Assembly: GCF_016908355.1 (NCBI RefSeq)
Contig: NZ_JAFBDT010000017.1
Coordinates: forward strand, 1-50,942
DNA: 50,942 nt
Reading direction: 5' to 3'
Source: Fusibacter tunisiensis
GTDB taxonomy: Bacteria > Bacillota > Clostridia > Peptostreptococcales > Acidaminobacteraceae
The translations under genes were made by a program, and so were the position numbers. Of this stretch, positions 1 through 7,046 are shown one piece after another; positions within the stretch are counted from its first letter, which is position 1; each line of letters starts with the position of its first letter. The notes below the pieces were generated by a model. It ran no database searches. It saw nothing but the letters and a program-made list of their open reading frames with translations, and was not told the origin of the DNA.

Positions 1-15
1 CCCTAGGGGTCACCA
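1..15 (+). tRNA. 3' end of a tRNA cut by the window edge
   Basis: The first 15 bases end in CCA and resemble the 3' half of an acceptor stem (AGGGGTC, discriminator A) preceded by the tail of a T-stem. A GGTCA-CCA end is typical of Firmicute tRNA-Glu, but the anticodon lies outside the window, so the isotype is a guess. It sits 3 nt before the next tRNA, in the same orientation. Confidence 0.6.
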
Positions 16-18
16 TAT

Positions 19-94
19 GGGAGTATAGCTCAGCTGGGAGAGCATCTGCCTTACAAGCAGAGGGTCATAGGTTCGAGCCCTATTACTCCCACCA
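19..94 (+). tRNA. tRNA-Val (anticodon TAC)
   Basis: A complete 76-nt cloverleaf. The acceptor GGGAGTA pairs with TACTCCC, the anticodon loop is CTTACAA with TAC at 52-54, the T-loop is GTTCGAGCC, and the CCA is encoded. It is identical base for base to the copy at 815-890. Confidence 0.97.
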
Positions 95-107
95 CTTAAT
101 TTAATGT

Positions 108-191
108 GCGGGTATGGCGGAATTGGCAGACGCGCTAGACTTAGGATCTAGTGACTAGTTCGTGGGGGTTCAAGTCCCTCTACCCGCACCA
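108..191 (+). tRNA. tRNA-Leu (anticodon TAG)
   Basis: An 84-nt class II tRNA with a long variable arm. The acceptor GCGGGTA pairs with TACCCGC, the anticodon loop is CTTAGGA with TAG at 142-144, and CCA is encoded. Confidence 0.97.
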
Positions 192-193
192 AC

Positions 194-216
194 AATTTTT
201 TGCGAAGCGAAAAATT
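194..216 (+). repeat. short GCGAAGCGA-core hairpin
   Basis: A 10-bp stem (194-203 with 207-216, one G·T pair) closes on a GAA loop. The core GCGAAGCGA is the same as in the two 35-bp repeats downstream, so it looks like a shorter relative of that family. It starts 3 nt after tRNA-Leu and could also help end or process the tRNA transcript. Confidence 0.6.
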
Positions 217-221
217 GCGCG

Positions 222-256
222 TAGGTGTTGTTCTCGCGAAGCGAAACATCACTAGC
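222..256 (+). repeat. 35-bp hairpin repeat, copy 1
   Basis: Identical over 35 bases to 296-330. It folds as an imperfect hairpin: 225-237 pairs with 241-252 through a GAA loop, with one T-T mismatch and one bulged C. It lies between tRNA genes and shares the GCGAAGCGA core with 194-216. It resembles a REP-like or small non-autonomous repeat. Confidence 0.75.
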
Positions 257-295
257 GAATGTAAATTAGGGATGTTGTACAAGAAGAAATATAGT

Positions 296-330
296 TAGGT
301 GTTGTTCTCGCGAAGCGAAACATCACTAGC
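296..330 (+). repeat. 35-bp hairpin repeat, copy 2
   Basis: Exact direct repeat of 222-256, with 39 nt between the copies. The flanking bases differ, so the repeat unit ends sharply at both sides. Same hairpin with a GAA loop. Confidence 0.75.
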
Positions 331-361
331 AACTATATAATATGAATATTAAATTTTTTAA

Positions 362-436
362 GCGGGAGTGGCTCAGTGGTAGAGCATCGCCTTGCCAAGG
401 CGAGGGTCGCGAGTTCGAATCTCGTCTTCCGCTCCA
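362..436 (+). tRNA. tRNA-Gly (anticodon GCC), copy 1
   Basis: A 75-nt cloverleaf with anticodon GCC at 394-396 in the loop TTGCCAA and encoded CCA. The acceptor is GCGGGAG against CTTCCGC, giving a G·U pair at acceptor position 5. The copy at 892-966 has A there instead, the only difference noticed. Confidence 0.97.
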
Positions 437-440
437 ATTT

Positions 441-514
441 GCGGGTGTAGCTCAATGGTAGAGCCCCGGCCTTCCAAGCCGGTCGTGAGAGTTCGATTCT
501 CTTCACCCGCTCCA
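441..514 (+). tRNA. tRNA-Gly (anticodon TCC)
   Basis: A 74-nt cloverleaf with acceptor GCGGGTG/CACCCGC, anticodon loop CTTCCAA with TCC at 473-475, and encoded CCA. It follows the GCC isoacceptor by 4 nt. Confidence 0.97.
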
Positions 515-521
515 AGGCAAT

Positions 522-597
522 GATCCATTAGCTCAGTCGGTAGAGCACCTGACTTTTAATCAGGGTGTCCCGCGTTCGAGTCGCGGATGGATCACCA
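522..597 (+). tRNA. tRNA-Lys (anticodon TTT)
   Basis: A 76-nt cloverleaf with acceptor GATCCAT/ATGGATC, anticodon loop CTTTTAA with TTT at 555-557, and encoded CCA. Confidence 0.97.
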
Positions 598-600
598 TCC

Positions 601-675
601 GGCGGCGTAGCCAAGTGGTAAGGCACAGGTCTGCAAAACCTTTATTCACCAGTTCAAATCTGGTCGCCGCCTCCA
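601..675 (+). tRNA. tRNA-Cys (anticodon GCA)
   Basis: A 75-nt cloverleaf with acceptor GGCGGCG/CGCCGCC, anticodon loop CTGCAAA with GCA at 633-635, discriminator T as expected for tRNA-Cys, and encoded CCA. Confidence 0.97.
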
Positions 676-681
676 AATTAT

Positions 682-758
682 GCGCTCTTAGCTCAATTGG
701 ATAGAGTATCTGACTACGAATCAGAAGGTTGGGAGTTCGAGCCTCTCAGGGCGCACCA
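682..758 (+). tRNA. tRNA-Arg (anticodon ACG)
   Basis: A 77-nt cloverleaf with acceptor GCGCTCT/AGGGCGC, anticodon loop CTACGAA with ACG at 716-718 (A34 is normally deaminated to inosine), and encoded CCA. Confidence 0.97.
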
Positions 759-814
759 TTATATCCACGTCTTTTTTGTTATGTAGGATGTAGATGTAAT
801 TAGTTATATAGTAT

Positions 815-890
815 GGGAGTATAGCTCAGCTGGGAGAGCATCTGCCTTACAAGCAGAGGGTCATAGGTTCGAGCCCTATTACTCCCACCA
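815..890 (+). tRNA. tRNA-Val (anticodon TAC), second copy
   Basis: Identical over 76 nt to the copy at 19-94, with anticodon TAC at 848-850. It is followed after one base by the second tRNA-Gly(GCC), so this pair looks like a local duplication. Confidence 0.97.
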
Positions 891-891
891 T

Positions 892-966
892 GCGGAAGTG
901 GCTCAGTGGTAGAGCATCGCCTTGCCAAGGCGAGGGTCGCGAGTTCGAATCTCGTCTTCCGCTCCA
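892..966 (+). tRNA. tRNA-Gly (anticodon GCC), second copy
   Basis: A 75-nt cloverleaf with anticodon GCC at 924-926. The acceptor GCGGAAG/CTTCCGC is fully Watson-Crick, whereas copy 1 has a G·U pair at position 5. It is the last tRNA of the cluster. Confidence 0.97.
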
Positions 967-1023
967 GTAACTTGCAAGTTGTCTATGACGATTTTGCGAG
1001 TTTTCTTTTTTTGAAAAATAGAA

Positions 1024-1029
1024 TATAAT
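1024..1029 (+). promoter_or_regulatory. -10 element for the kinase gene
   Basis: A consensus TATAAT with no clear -35. Transcription would begin near 1036, downstream of the in-frame ATG at 1028. That argues for the start at 1058. Confidence 0.45.
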
Positions 1030-1057
1030 GGAGACAGTGACGAAAGGTGGGAATCAG

Positions 1058-2008
1058 ATGATTGAACAATTGTCCGATGCTATTCATGAAATCGTATTTG
1101 ATACTTTTCAAGAAACTGTTATCAACTATTATGAGTGTGGTCATCACGATTTAAATCGAAATCGTGTTTATCAAGTGAACACTTCAGAAAACAGGTATAT
1201 TTTAAAATTTTATTATAAACCAAATAAGAGGATACGCGAGTTAAATGCGCTAACATATTTTCATGATGCTAAACTTAAAATATTAAATTATGGTATTTGG
1301 AAGAACTATTTGGAATGGTCTTTGTATGGTTACATAGATGGTGATATGTTACAAAGCGTAATTAAGGTATTAACGTTTGAAAATAAGGCTGTTATTTTCG
1401 ATGAAATTGGACAACGTATGGCAAAGTTACATGCCTGTAAAACATTTGATTATTTTGGAGATTGGACTGTTCATAAGCAGAGTCCACTTATTGAATATAA
1501 GCAGTTTATAATTAAAGATACTGAACGTATTATTCATAATTTTCAGGCCATTAAAGCACATCAAAATATAAGGGATCAAAAAGCAGTGCAAATTGTAAGA
1601 GATGAATATCGAAACATTAGAACTCTAGATATAGGAAGATTGTGTCATAGGGACCTAGATGGCCGCAATTTAATTGTAAAGGCTAGAGAGGATGGCATGT
1701 ACCATCTTGAAGCAATATTAGATTTTGAAAAATGTGTTGTTTTTAACGAGCATTTGGACACAATTGGCCTGTTTAGGAAATACTTTATTGAGTCACCTGA
1801 ATTGATCCCGTATTTTATAAAGGGCTATAAAAAATATCATGACATTTCCCCCAGTTTTAATAAAGAATTGAAATTCAATCTCTTTAGGCTTGGACTCGAC
1901 TTGAGCAGTTGGAGTCAAAACGTGTCTAAGTCTTTTTACGATGAATCAATAGAGTATTTAAGAACATTAATAACTATTGAAACAGATATTATCAATTATC
2001 ATTTTTGA
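1058..2008 (+). CDS. APH/choline-kinase-like phosphotransferase family protein
   Basis: A 316-residue protein of the aminoglycoside-phosphotransferase/CotS-like kinase fold. The catalytic loop reads LCHRDLDGRNLI and the metal-binding segment ILDFEKC, with key residues matching the family's HxDxxxxN and D motifs, so it is probably an active small-molecule kinase. The substrate cannot be read from the sequence; homoserine, choline, sugars and spore-coat CotS-like roles are all possible. The start at 1058 is chosen because AAGGTGGG (1044-1051) is well spaced, while the upstream in-frame ATG at 1028 overlaps the -10 box. It lies 13 nt ahead of the peroxiredoxin gene and probably leads an operon running to proS. 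Confidence 0.75.
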   Translation: MIEQLSDAIHEIVFDTFQETVINYYECGHHDLNRNRVYQVNTSENRYILKFYYKPNKRIRELNALTYFHDAKLKILNYGIWKNYLEWSLYGYIDGDMLQSVIKVLTFENKAVIFDEIGQRMAKLHACKTFDYFGDWTVHKQSPLIEYKQFIIKDTERIIHNFQAIKAHQNIRDQKAVQIVRDEYRNIRTLDIGRLCHRDLDGRNLIVKAREDGMYHLEAILDFEKCVVFNEHLDTIGLFRKYFIESPELIPYFIKGYKKYHDISPSFNKELKFNLFRLGLDLSSWSQNVSKSFYDESIEYLRTLITIETDIINYHF

Positions 2009-2021
2009 AGGGAGGTAAACG

Positions 2022-2459
2022 ATGCAATATTTTGAAGAAATTTCCGACAAAACATTGGATTTGGGAAAATTGTCGAATCAAAATTTTGTCCTTTATTTTT
2101 ATCCAAAAGATAATACGTCGGGATGTACACTTGAAGCGCTTGAATTTAGTGAACTATATCATGAGTTTGTTGCCCTGGGATATCATATATATGGTATTAG
2201 TAAAGATACTGTAGGTAGTCATTTGAAATTTAAAGAAAAGAACAATATCCCATTTGAGTTGATCAGCGATCCCGAAAGGGTATTGTTGAATCGATTTGAA
2301 GTTGTTAAGGAAAAAAAAATGTATGGAAAAGTTGTAAAAGGTACAGAAAGATCAACCTTTATATTTAAAAAAGATTTTGAGCTTATAAAAAGCTTTAGAA
2401 ATGTAAAAGCACAAGGTCATGCAAAAGAAGTCTTAGAATATATTAAAGAAAATAGTTGA
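2022..2459 (+). CDS. bcp: Bcp-type peroxiredoxin (thiol peroxidase)
   Basis: A 145-residue thioredoxin-fold peroxidase that reduces hydrogen peroxide and organic hydroperoxides in the cytoplasm. The signature YFYPKDNTSGCTLEA carries the peroxidatic Cys35. The family's usual resolving cysteine five residues later (GCTxEAC) is absent, since the sequence continues GCTLEALEF; no other cysteine is obvious, so this is probably a 1-Cys form needing an external thiol. The start follows a strong AGGGAGGT at 2009-2016. It is 13 nt after the kinase stop and 9 nt before proS, consistent with one operon. Identification of the family is firm; the reductant partner is unknown. Confidence 0.9.
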   Translation: MQYFEEISDKTLDLGKLSNQNFVLYFYPKDNTSGCTLEALEFSELYHEFVALGYHIYGISKDTVGSHLKFKEKNNIPFELISDPERVLLNRFEVVKEKKMYGKVVKGTERSTFIFKKDFELIKSFRNVKAQGHAKEVLEYIKENS

Positions 2460-2468
2460 GGTGGTTTT

Positions 2469-4187
2469 ATGAGAATGTCTTATTTGTATATGCCTACATT
2501 AAGAGAAGTGCCAAATGATGCTGACATTATCAGTGCACAATTGCTCTTAAGAGGTGGAATGATTCGAAAGCTGGTTTCAGGCGTTTATTCTTTTTTACCT
2601 TTAGGCTTTAGAGTTATGAAAAATGTTGAAGCAATTGTAAGAGAAGAAATGGATCGGTTTGGTGGCCAGGAAGTTTTGATGTCTGCGATTCAACCAAAGG
2701 AAATTTGGGAAGAAAGCAATAGGTGGGCAAATTTTGGACCTGAAATGTTTAAACTCAATGACCGTCAAGATCGAGAGTTCTGTCTTGGACCAACACATGA
2801 AGAATATTTCACGTTTATGATTAACAATGAACTTAAATCCTATAAACAACTTCCACTGAATTTATATCAGATTCAAACCAAATACAGGGATGAACGTCGA
2901 CCTAGATTTGGATTAGTACGTGCAAGAGAATTTATTATGAAGGACGCTTATACTTTTGATGTGGACCAAGAGGGTCTTGAAAAATCATATCAAAATATGT
3001 GGAAAGCTTATGAAAGTGCTTTTGATCGTGTAGGTTTTAAGTATAAAGTTGTAAAAGGCGATTCAGGCAATATGGGGGGAAATATATCGCATGAATTTAT
3101 TGCAATCACACCAAATGGTGAGAGTACGATAGCTTATTGTGATTCGTGTGATTTTGCAGCTACCGATGAAGTTGCAGAAGTAATTTACAATCAAAAAATT
3201 AGTCAGGTAGAGCATGGTGAACTGGAAAAAGTCCATACGCCAAATGTAAAAACAATTGTAGATTTAGAAAACTTTTTTGGCATTACTGGAGGGCAGTTTA
3301 TTAAAACCTTACTCTTTAAAACTGAAGATAACCAGCGTGTTTTTGCAGTGATGGTGCCAGGTGATAGAGCTTTAAGTCTCGTGAAATTGTCGAAGGTTGT
3401 TGGGGTATCAGAAGATGCGTTAATAATGCTCACAGAAGATGAAGTTCATGATATGGCAGGATCAATTTTAGGGTTTGTAGGACCATTTGGATTAAAAGAT
3501 ACAGTAGAAATTGTTGCGGATAAACGTGTGTTTTTAATTAAAGGTGGTATTTGCGGTGCAAATGAAAAAGACTATCATCTTAAAAATGTAACATTAAATA
3601 GTGAGTTATATCAAGTTGCAGATGACTTGCTGTTGGTTGAAGCGGGTGACCAGTGTCCAAACTGTGGCAAGCCACTTATGATTGATAAAGGTACAGAAGT
3701 TGGTAATATTTTCCAACTGGGTGATAAGTATTCGAAGGCAATGAATGCGACATTTTTAGATAAAGATGGAAAGGCCAAACATTTCATTATGGGATCTTAT
3801 GGGATTGGAATTTCTAGATGTGTGGCCGCAGTGGTTGAACAATGCCATGATGACAATGGTATTATTTGGCCATTGTCTATTGCACCCTATAAAGTTCTTG
3901 TAACTGTTGTAAATATGAAATCAGAAGAACAAAAAACGTTGGGTGAAGAAATATATCAAGAACTTGTTTCTAGAGGAATTGATGTCCTTCTAGACGATCG
4001 AAATGAAAGGGCTGGGGTTAAATTTACAGATGCTGATTTGATCGGGATTCCTTTGCGGGTCACAGTAGGAAAAAAGGCTTCAGAAGGCATGGTTGAATTC
4101 TCACTTAGAAAAGATGGCATTAAAGAAGAACTTGATAAAAAAGAACTTTTAGAGCGAATTGATAATGAATTATCAAAAAAAGTGTAA
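2469..4187 (+). CDS. proS: prolyl-tRNA synthetase (bacterial, editing-domain type)
   Basis: A class II aminoacyl-tRNA synthetase of 572 residues, the usual size for the bacterial form. It charges tRNA-Pro with proline. Visible elements are the N-terminal TLREVPNDADIISAQLLLR typical of ProS, motif 2 around RDERRPRFGLVRAREFIMKD, the inserted editing (INS) domain between motifs 2 and 3 at roughly residues 225-390, and motif 3 GSYGIGISRCVAAVVEQ. A C-terminal anticodon-binding domain follows. The start ATG at 2469 has GAGGTGG at 2458-2464, overlapping the end of bcp. It appears to be the third gene of the kinase-bcp-proS run. Confidence 0.97.
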   Translation: MRMSYLYMPTLREVPNDADIISAQLLLRGGMIRKLVSGVYSFLPLGFRVMKNVEAIVREEMDRFGGQEVLMSAIQPKEIWEESNRWANFGPEMFKLNDRQDREFCLGPTHEEYFTFMINNELKSYKQLPLNLYQIQTKYRDERRPRFGLVRAREFIMKDAYTFDVDQEGLEKSYQNMWKAYESAFDRVGFKYKVVKGDSGNMGGNISHEFIAITPNGESTIAYCDSCDFAATDEVAEVIYNQKISQVEHGELEKVHTPNVKTIVDLENFFGITGGQFIKTLLFKTEDNQRVFAVMVPGDRALSLVKLSKVVGVSEDALIMLTEDEVHDMAGSILGFVGPFGLKDTVEIVADKRVFLIKGGICGANEKDYHLKNVTLNSELYQVADDLLLVEAGDQCPNCGKPLMIDKGTEVGNIFQLGDKYSKAMNATFLDKDGKAKHFIMGSYGIGISRCVAAVVEQCHDDNGIIWPLSIAPYKVLVTVVNMKSEEQKTLGEEIYQELVSRGIDVLLDDRNERAGVKFTDADLIGIPLRVTVGKKASEGMVEFSLRKDGIKEELDKKELLERIDNELSKKV

Positions 4188-4225
4188 CATTTAGAAATAA
4201 GTGTTTTTATTTCCTACTATTTTGG

Positions 4226-4231
4226 TATAAT
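4226..4231 (+). promoter_or_regulatory. -10 element upstream of ndh2
   Basis: TATAAT at 4226-4231 with a poor T-rich -35 region near 4203-4209. Transcription would begin near 4238. An AT-rich 7-bp inverted repeat (4194-4200 with 4207-4213) sits over the -35 area and may be a weak proS terminator or a binding site. Confidence 0.5.
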
Positions 4232-4274
4232 ATTCAAGAGGAAATTATTGAAATTCATAGAAATGAGGGAAATT

Positions 4275-6053
4275 ATGGCGAACAAAAAGAAAATTGTTAT
4301 TCTTGGCGGTGGATATGCTGGCGTTAAGGCTGGCAAAACGCTTCACAAATTGTTTAAGAAAGATGATTCTGTGGAGATAACGCTAATTGACAAAAAACCT
4401 TACCACACTTTAATGACTGAGCTTCATGAAGTTGCTGGACACAGAACAGAACCTGATGCAATACGTATTGATCTGAGAACGATTTTTCAGGGCCGAAAAG
4501 TTAACGTTGTAACAGATGCAATTCAAAATATTGATTTTGAAAAGCGTACTTTGGAATCTGAAAAAACAACATATGCTTATGATTACTTATTGATAGCATG
4601 TGGTTCTGATTCAAATTCTTTTGGAATTGATGGCGTAGATGAACACGCATTTACTTTATGGTCATATGAAGATGCAATTCGGATTAGAGAGCATGTTGAA
4701 AAAATGTTTGAAATGGCGTCTATCGAAGAAGATCCAGTGGTGCGTCAGCAGCTTTTAACATTCGCAGTAGTTGGTGGTGGATTTACAGGCGTCGAGATGA
4801 TTGGTGAATTAGGAGAAGCAAAAAAACACTTGAGCGAAAAGTATGGTGTGGATCCTAATGAAGTAACACTCTACAATATAGAGGCTGCTCCAAGAATTTT
4901 AAATACGCTTAAAGATGAAAAACAAATTGCTAAGGTAGAGAAGAGATATAAAAAACTTGGCATCCAATTATTAAAAAATGCCGCACTTGTTAAGGCAACA
5001 GAAGACGGTTTTGATCTAAAAGATGGTACCCATATTAAAACAAAAACGTTGATTTGGGGTGCTGGAATAAAGGTCAATAATTTTGTTGGAAAACTTGGAT
5101 TTGAAGCAGGTCGTGGCGGCCGCGTTGCAGTTAACGCGTTTATGCAGTCAGGCACACATGAAAATGTATACTTGGCGGGTGATAATGTTCACTATGAAGA
5201 TGGCGATGGCTTATTGCCACAAATTGTGGAAGCTGCAGAGCAGACGGGTCATACGGCTGCGCTGAACATAGCAGCACAGATTAACAACACTGAAATGCAC
5301 AGTCATAAACAAAACTATCATGGATTCATGGTGTCAATAGGATCTAGATATGCTGTTTCTGATAACAATGGCCTTAAATTCAATGGATTTTTAGCTGTTT
5401 TGGTGAAACACCTTGTCAATTTCTTTTATTTGTTTACAGTAAGTGGTGTGGCGCAGTTATTCGAGTATTGGAGACATGAATTTTTCCATGTTAAAAATAG
5501 AAGATCATTTTTAGGCGGACATTTTGCAGCTGCAACACCAAATTTCTGGTTGGTACCTTTACGTGTTTATATGGGTGTTATGTGGCTTATTGAAGGCCTT
5601 AACAAAATAGATGAAGGCTGGCTGTCAGAAGCTAAAATTTATGCTTCTGATGCGGTTGCTCAAGCTTCTGAATGGGTTGAGCCAGGTGCTGAAGCTGTTA
5701 AACCCTTAATAGAAACTGTTCCTGGAATTGTTCAGTGGGGAATTGATGTCTTTGTAGCACCGAATGCAGTTCTTTTCCAAACAGGCATGGTTCTTGCAGA
5801 AATCGTTTTAGGTTTAGCATTGATTGCCGGATTGTTTACTTTTATTTCAGCAGTTGTTACCACTGTTATGACGGTTGCAATTACATTAACAGGTATGGCT
5901 GATGCTTCAATTTTGTGGTTCTTCTTTGGTGGAATTGCCTTGATTAGTGGCTCAGGAACTGTTTTCAGTTTGGACTATTATGTAATGCCTGTTCTAAAAA
6001 AATGGTGGAAATCTACAAAATTTGCTCGAAAATCCTATTTATATTTTCACTAG
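4275..6053 (+). CDS. ndh2: type II NADH dehydrogenase with membrane C-terminal domain (Ndh2, extracellular electron transfer)
   Basis: A 592-residue single-subunit NADH:quinone oxidoreductase. The N-terminal FAD-binding Rossmann motif is ILGGGYAGVKAG, the NADH-binding motif is VVGGGFTGVEMIGELGE, and the FAD-closing segment is VYLAGDN followed by LPQIVEAAEQTG. Classical NDH-2 enzymes are about 400 residues. Here roughly 170 extra residues form a hydrophobic DoxX-like membrane domain, as in the Listeria Ndh2 dedicated to FLEET. The start at 4275 has GAGGG at 4265-4269; a TTG at 4248 is possible but lies too near the predicted transcription start. The following genes eetA, eetB and a polyprenyl synthase support the EET role, which is inferred from family and synteny. 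Confidence 0.88.
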   Translation: MANKKKIVILGGGYAGVKAGKTLHKLFKKDDSVEITLIDKKPYHTLMTELHEVAGHRTEPDAIRIDLRTIFQGRKVNVVTDAIQNIDFEKRTLESEKTTYAYDYLLIACGSDSNSFGIDGVDEHAFTLWSYEDAIRIREHVEKMFEMASIEEDPVVRQQLLTFAVVGGGFTGVEMIGELGEAKKHLSEKYGVDPNEVTLYNIEAAPRILNTLKDEKQIAKVEKRYKKLGIQLLKNAALVKATEDGFDLKDGTHIKTKTLIWGAGIKVNNFVGKLGFEAGRGGRVAVNAFMQSGTHENVYLAGDNVHYEDGDGLLPQIVEAAEQTGHTAALNIAAQINNTEMHSHKQNYHGFMVSIGSRYAVSDNNGLKFNGFLAVLVKHLVNFFYLFTVSGVAQLFEYWRHEFFHVKNRRSFLGGHFAAATPNFWLVPLRVYMGVMWLIEGLNKIDEGWLSEAKIYASDAVAQASEWVEPGAEAVKPLIETVPGIVQWGIDVFVAPNAVLFQTGMVLAEIVLGLALIAGLFTFISAVVTTVMTVAITLTGMADASILWFFFGGIALISGSGTVFSLDYYVMPVLKKWWKSTKFARKSYLYFH

Positions 6054-6063
6054 ATGATGACCT

Positions 6064-6096
6064 AAATCGTATCTGCTTATAGCAGATACGATTTTT
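6064..6096 (+). terminator. intrinsic terminator-like hairpin between ndh2 and eetA
   Basis: A perfect 13-bp stem (6064-6076 with 6082-6094), loop TTATA, running into five Ts. Only 22 nt separate it from the eetA start, leaving no room for a promoter, so eetA-eetB-dmkB probably depend on read-through or on processing at this hairpin. Confidence 0.85.
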
Positions 6097-6118
6097 AACG
6101 ATTGAAGAAGGGTTTTGT

Positions 6119-6499
6119 ATGAAAAAAAACGATTTTATTATGGTTATTGCTGTTTTAGCAATTGCAATTGTGGGTTTTGTCGCAATTAGAGGTTATCAAA
6201 ATCAAGAGGCAACACAAACATATGTTGTAGTTAAGCACGATGGCAAAGTGATTGAAAAAATTCTATTTAATGCTGAAACTGAATCTCAATTTGAGTATGC
6301 CCATGGTGATGAATACAATACAATTGTCATAAAGGATGGCCTTGTTACAGTAGAAGAGGCGAGCTGTAGGGATCAAATTTGTGTAAAAACAAAATCCATA
6401 TCAAAAAATGGCGAGATAATCGTGTGCCTGCCACATAAATTGACAGTAGAAATCTATGCAGAATCCAGTGAAATAGAACTAGATGGTATAGCGGAGTAA
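6119..6499 (+). CDS. eetA: EetA-like NusG domain II membrane-anchored protein
   Basis: A 126-residue protein with one N-terminal membrane segment (about residues 7-24) and an extracytoplasmic NusG domain II (DUF1312) fold. The conserved cysteines are in ASCRDQIC and, 18 residues on, VCLPHKL, a pattern seen across this family. In Listeria the homologue EetA is needed, with EetB, for flavin-based extracellular electron transfer; its exact job is not settled. The start follows GAAGAAGGG at 6104-6112. It ends 4 nt before eetB, so the two are clearly co-translated. Family assignment is firm; the EET role comes from the neighbours ndh2, eetB and dmkB. Confidence 0.87.
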   Translation: MKKNDFIMVIAVLAIAIVGFVAIRGYQNQEATQTYVVVKHDGKVIEKILFNAETESQFEYAHGDEYNTIVIKDGLVTVEEASCRDQICVKTKSISKNGEIIVCLPHKLTVEIYAESSEIELDGIAE

Positions 6500-6503
6500 T
6501 GAT

Positions 6504-7031
6504 ATGAATCAGAAAAACACATCAGGAAAGACCAGACTTTTGGTGTTTATATCTGTCTTGGTTGCACAAGGCATGGTTTTGTCCTTTATAGAGCGTATGA
6601 TCCCGTTTCCTTTCATAGCGCCTGGTGCTAAACTAGGGCTTGCAAATATTGTAACAGTTACAGCAGTATACTTGTTAACTTTTAAAGAGGCTGCTGCCGT
6701 TGTCTTGTTACGCATATTTCTAACTGCAGCTACGTTTGGCTCTTTATCGAGTTTTTTGTATAGTTTAGCAGGAGGCGTATTGAGTTTGCTTGTGATGGCA
6801 GGGATTGTCAAAGTTTTTAGAAATGATTTTAGCCTAATTGGTGTCAGTATAGCTGGCGCAATCTTTCATAATTTGGGGCAATTATTAGTTGCTTCTTTTA
6901 TGATCAATAGTTTTTTGGTTTTGACATATTTGCCAATTTTAATGATCGTTGCAATACCGACAGGACTATTTGTTGGTTTTGTGGCACGCTATTTAATAGC
7001 ATATTTGGAACGTGTTAATATGATACGTTAA
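6504..7031 (+). CDS. eetB: EetB-like Gx transporter family membrane protein
   Basis: A 175-residue integral membrane protein of the Gx transporter / 'heptaprenyl diphosphate synthase component I' family (HepS-like name, ECF S-component-like fold). About five hydrophobic helices are visible, and the segment PFIAPGAKLGLANIVTV is the family hallmark. The Listeria homologue is EetB of the FLEET locus, proposed to act in flavin or quinone handling for extracellular electron transfer. GGAG at 6493-6496 overlaps the eetA stop, and the polyprenyl synthase starts 15 nt after its stop. A role in prenyl-diphosphate synthesis, as older annotations suggest, is an alternative but less likely reading. Confidence 0.85.
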   Translation: MNQKNTSGKTRLLVFISVLVAQGMVLSFIERMIPFPFIAPGAKLGLANIVTVTAVYLLTFKEAAAVVLLRIFLTAATFGSLSSFLYSLAGGVLSLLVMAGIVKVFRNDFSLIGVSIAGAIFHNLGQLLVASFMINSFLVLTYLPILMIVAIPTGLFVGFVARYLIAYLERVNMIR

Positions 7032-7046
7032 AAAATGGAGATTGTA

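Noticed and set aside
1-15. End of an rRNA operon at the left edge
   Set aside because: The 15 bases end in CCA and fit a tRNA tail; no 5S, 16S or 23S sequence is recognisable.
194-330. CRISPR-like repeat pair
   Set aside because: Only two copies with a single 39-nt gap and a strong hairpin; no further units, leader or cas genes.
333-515. A 60-residue open frame on the minus strand with an LSRPAWKAGALPLSYTR-like segment
   Set aside because: It is antisense to two tRNA-Gly genes and its upstream flank; such frames recur wherever tRNA genes are translated and are not proteins.
2005-2214. Open frame in another phase over the start of the peroxiredoxin gene
   Set aside because: The Bcp frame has the strong ribosome-binding site and a clear family signature; the other frame is a shadow.
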